Assembly: GCA_021781935.1 (NCBI GenBank)
Contig: JAJXVW010000031.1
Coordinates: 1 to 6,487, forward strand
Length of the DNA stretch: 6,487 nt
Reading direction: 5' to 3'
Source of the DNA: a bacterium
Lineage (GTDB): Bacteria; Patescibacteriota; Minisyncoccia; Phycocordibacterales; Phycocordibacteraceae
Numbering within the stretch: position 1 is the first letter of the stretch; every line of letters begins with the position of its first letter. Shown in pieces: positions 5,863 through 6,487 of this stretch. The position numbers and the translations under genes are program-made. Below the pieces are notes generated by a model. It saw nothing but the letters and a program-made list of their open reading frames with translations, did no database searches and was not told the DNA's origin.

Positions 5863-6147
5863 ATGGAAACGCACGCAAACGCATCAGCAGGCCTATCGCT
5901 GCGAGAAGCGATTCAGCAAGCAAAGATGAAAGGGGCGAATCTTGACGAGTCTCATCGCGTCGCGTTCGAGCACGTCTTTGCAGGCGCGTGGAGGATACGG
6001 ACGCTTGGCGAACTCGCGGATCCCGATCGCATTAACATGCGGGCTCTGAAACAGATGCGGACGATATCGAGGATCGAGGATGCGGCCGTGCTCGCACGCG
6101 AGCTGCTTACGGCCCACGGATATTCCGCCGCGCACCTGCAAGACTAA
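5863..6147 (+). CDS. Small helical hypothetical protein, 94 aa
   Basis: I do not recognise this protein. From ATG 5863 it is 94 residues and appears almost wholly alpha-helical: a short polar N-terminus, [69 protein letters not shown]. There is no signal peptide, membrane helix, Cys or zinc motif, so it should be cytosolic. The heptad-like spacing of Leu, Ile and Ala suggests a small bundle or a dimer. It has its own promoter candidate and a strong Shine-Dalgarno, and is followed by a hairpin 20 nt after the stop, so it probably forms a single-gene unit. Codon use (many CGC, GCG, GAT, ATC) resembles its neighbours, and the strong ribosome site supports it being real and perhaps well translated. 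An upstream ATG at 5836 would add nine residues but precedes the ribosome site. Confidence 0.72.
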   Translation: METHANASAGLSLREAIQQAKMKGANLDESHRVAFEHVFAGAWRIRTLGELADPDRINMRALKQMRTISRIEDAAVLARELLTAHGYSAAHLQD

Positions 6148-6167
6148 ACGAAAAAGGATCAATCATG

Positions 6168-6200
6168 AGCACGGGAACCTGCGCTGCGGGAACCCGTGCT
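6168..6200 (+). terminator. Strong hairpin after the 94-aa gene
   Basis: AGCACGGG (6168-6175) pairs perfectly with CCCGTGCT (6193-6200). Inside, after an AA/AA internal loop, CCTGC (6178-6182) pairs with GCGGG (6186-6190) through one G-U pair around a 3-nt loop. It begins 20 nt after the stop codon. No T-tract follows (TTACGTATTG), so it may be a terminator of weak type or a structured element in the typA leader. Confidence 0.5.
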
Positions 6201-6206
6201 TACGTA

Positions 6207-6235
6207 TTGCGACTGGCTCGCAATTGTTGTATCGT
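6207..6235 (+). promoter_or_regulatory. typA: Promoter candidate for typA
   Basis: TTGCGA (6207-6212) and TATCGT (6230-6235) each match consensus at 4 of 6 positions with an exact 17-nt spacer. Transcription would begin near 6242, just before the terminator-like hairpin, giving a leader of about 39 nt. Both boxes are only moderate matches. Confidence 0.4.
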
Positions 6236-6244
6236 GAGAACATC

Positions 6245-6280
6245 AGCCGCGAGGCTTCCCGCCTGCGGCGGCTTATTTTT
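6245..6280 (+). terminator. Terminator-like hairpin with T-tract abutting the typA start
   Basis: AGCCGC (6245-6250) pairs with GCGGCT (6268-6273), and inside it AGGC (6252-6255) pairs with GCCT (6261-6264) around TTCCC. The tail is TATTTTT (6274-6280; T6273 is the last base of the arm), followed immediately by the typA ATG at 6281. A second register uses GCGGC at 6265-6269. This is the only hairpin in the window with a proper T-tract. It may be an attenuator in the typA leader, or the 3' end of a short transcript. Confidence 0.5.
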
Positions 6281-6487
6281 ATGGAAATCCGAAACATCGC
6301 CATCATCGCCCATGTGGACCATGGGAAGACCACGCTCACGGACGCGCTGCTCAAGCAGTGCGGGATCGAGGCGGCGTCCATTGATTCGAACAAGCTTGAG
6401 CAGGAGCGCGGCATCACCATCTACGCGAAGAATGCGGCAGTGGAATATAAAGGCACCAAGCTGAATCTTGTCGACAGGCCCCGCCAC
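6281..6487 (+). CDS. typA: TypA/BipA ribosome-associated GTPase (3' end cut by window)
   Basis: The first 69 residues of a translational GTPase of the TypA/BipA family, which binds the 70S ribosome at the EF-G site and aids ribosome assembly and stress or cold adaptation; full-length proteins are about 600 residues. [26 protein letters not shown] contains the G1 loop AHVDHGKT (10-17). The segment [31 protein letters not shown] holds the TypA-typical DSNxLExERGITI switch I (35-47). The stretch between G1 and switch I is several residues shorter than in E. coli BipA, as I recall for CPR homologues. The expected G3 motif DTPGH reads DRPRH (65-69) in the last five codons. The ATG has no Shine-Dalgarno; a T-tract sits directly before it. 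Sequence style separates it from EF-G, EF-Tu and LepA. Gene identity is firm; the G3 oddity is discussed as a finding. Confidence 0.93.
   Translation, partial: MEIRNIAIIAHVDHGKTTLTDALLKQCGIEAASIDSNKLEQERGITIYAKNAAVEYKGTKLNLVDRPRH

Noticed and set aside
6165..6464. 99-codon plus-strand frame as a protein gene
   Set aside because: It overlaps typA out of frame for most of its length and its product is Ser/Arg-rich; I keep only its start region as a possible leader signal.
1..6487. Recoded stops, CRISPR, tRNA or mobile elements
   Set aside because: TGA ends the DUF1993 gene normally, no repeat-spacer pattern or cloverleaf was seen, and no transposase or integrase motif appears in any plausible frame.

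Overview
The window is GC-rich (roughly 60% by eye), gene-dense bacterial DNA with every supported gene on the + strand. It holds eight protein genes, the first and last cut by the window edges. No rRNA, tRNA, CRISPR array, insertion sequence or phage gene is visible. TGA is used as a normal stop (end of the DUF1993 gene), so this is standard code 11. I lean towards a GC-rich member of the Patescibacteria/Paceibacteria (Parcubacteria, CPR). The reasons are the short gaps, starts lying a few bases behind TAnnAT -10 boxes preceded by GG, almost no Shine-Dalgarno sequences, the compact TypA N-terminus, and a secreted MliC-domain protein with Ser/Thr/Pro-rich linkers. This placement is inference.

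Layout. 1-690: 3' part of a pirin-family cupin. 742-2148: an Nramp-superfamily metal transporter whose helix-1 motif is DPSG instead of DPGN, followed 2 nt later by a conserved Trp-rich hypothetical protein (2151-2669). 2726-4785: a tight three-gene run with 1-nt gaps, consisting of a DUF1993 protein, a YadG-like ABC ATPase and a YadH-like ABC-2 permease. 4874-5776: a membrane-anchored or secreted protein with an N-terminal MliC (lysozyme-inhibitor) domain and a second, unassigned C-terminal domain. 5863-6147: a 94-residue helical hypothetical protein, the only gene with a strong Shine-Dalgarno. 6281-6487: the start of typA/bipA, a ribosome-associated translational GTPase, cut by the window end.

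How the genes relate. The YadG/YadH pair almost certainly forms one ABC-2 exporter, and the DUF1993 gene is probably co-transcribed with it. The Nramp-like gene and the Trp-rich gene look like a second two-gene unit. The MliC protein would act outside the membrane, possibly shielding peptidoglycan from lysozymes. No gap exceeds 140 bases, but the gaps carry structure. There are strong hairpins after three stop codons, all with poor T-tracts. One of them, a perfect 14-bp stem, has a promoter-like element threaded through it. A terminator-like hairpin with a real T-tract ends exactly at the typA start codon.

No wholly new multi-gene system is evident. The points most worth a second look are the typA leader, the damaged G3 motif of TypA at the window end, the altered metal-site residues of the Nramp-like and pirin proteins, the two-domain MliC protein, and the near-absence of Shine-Dalgarno sites.
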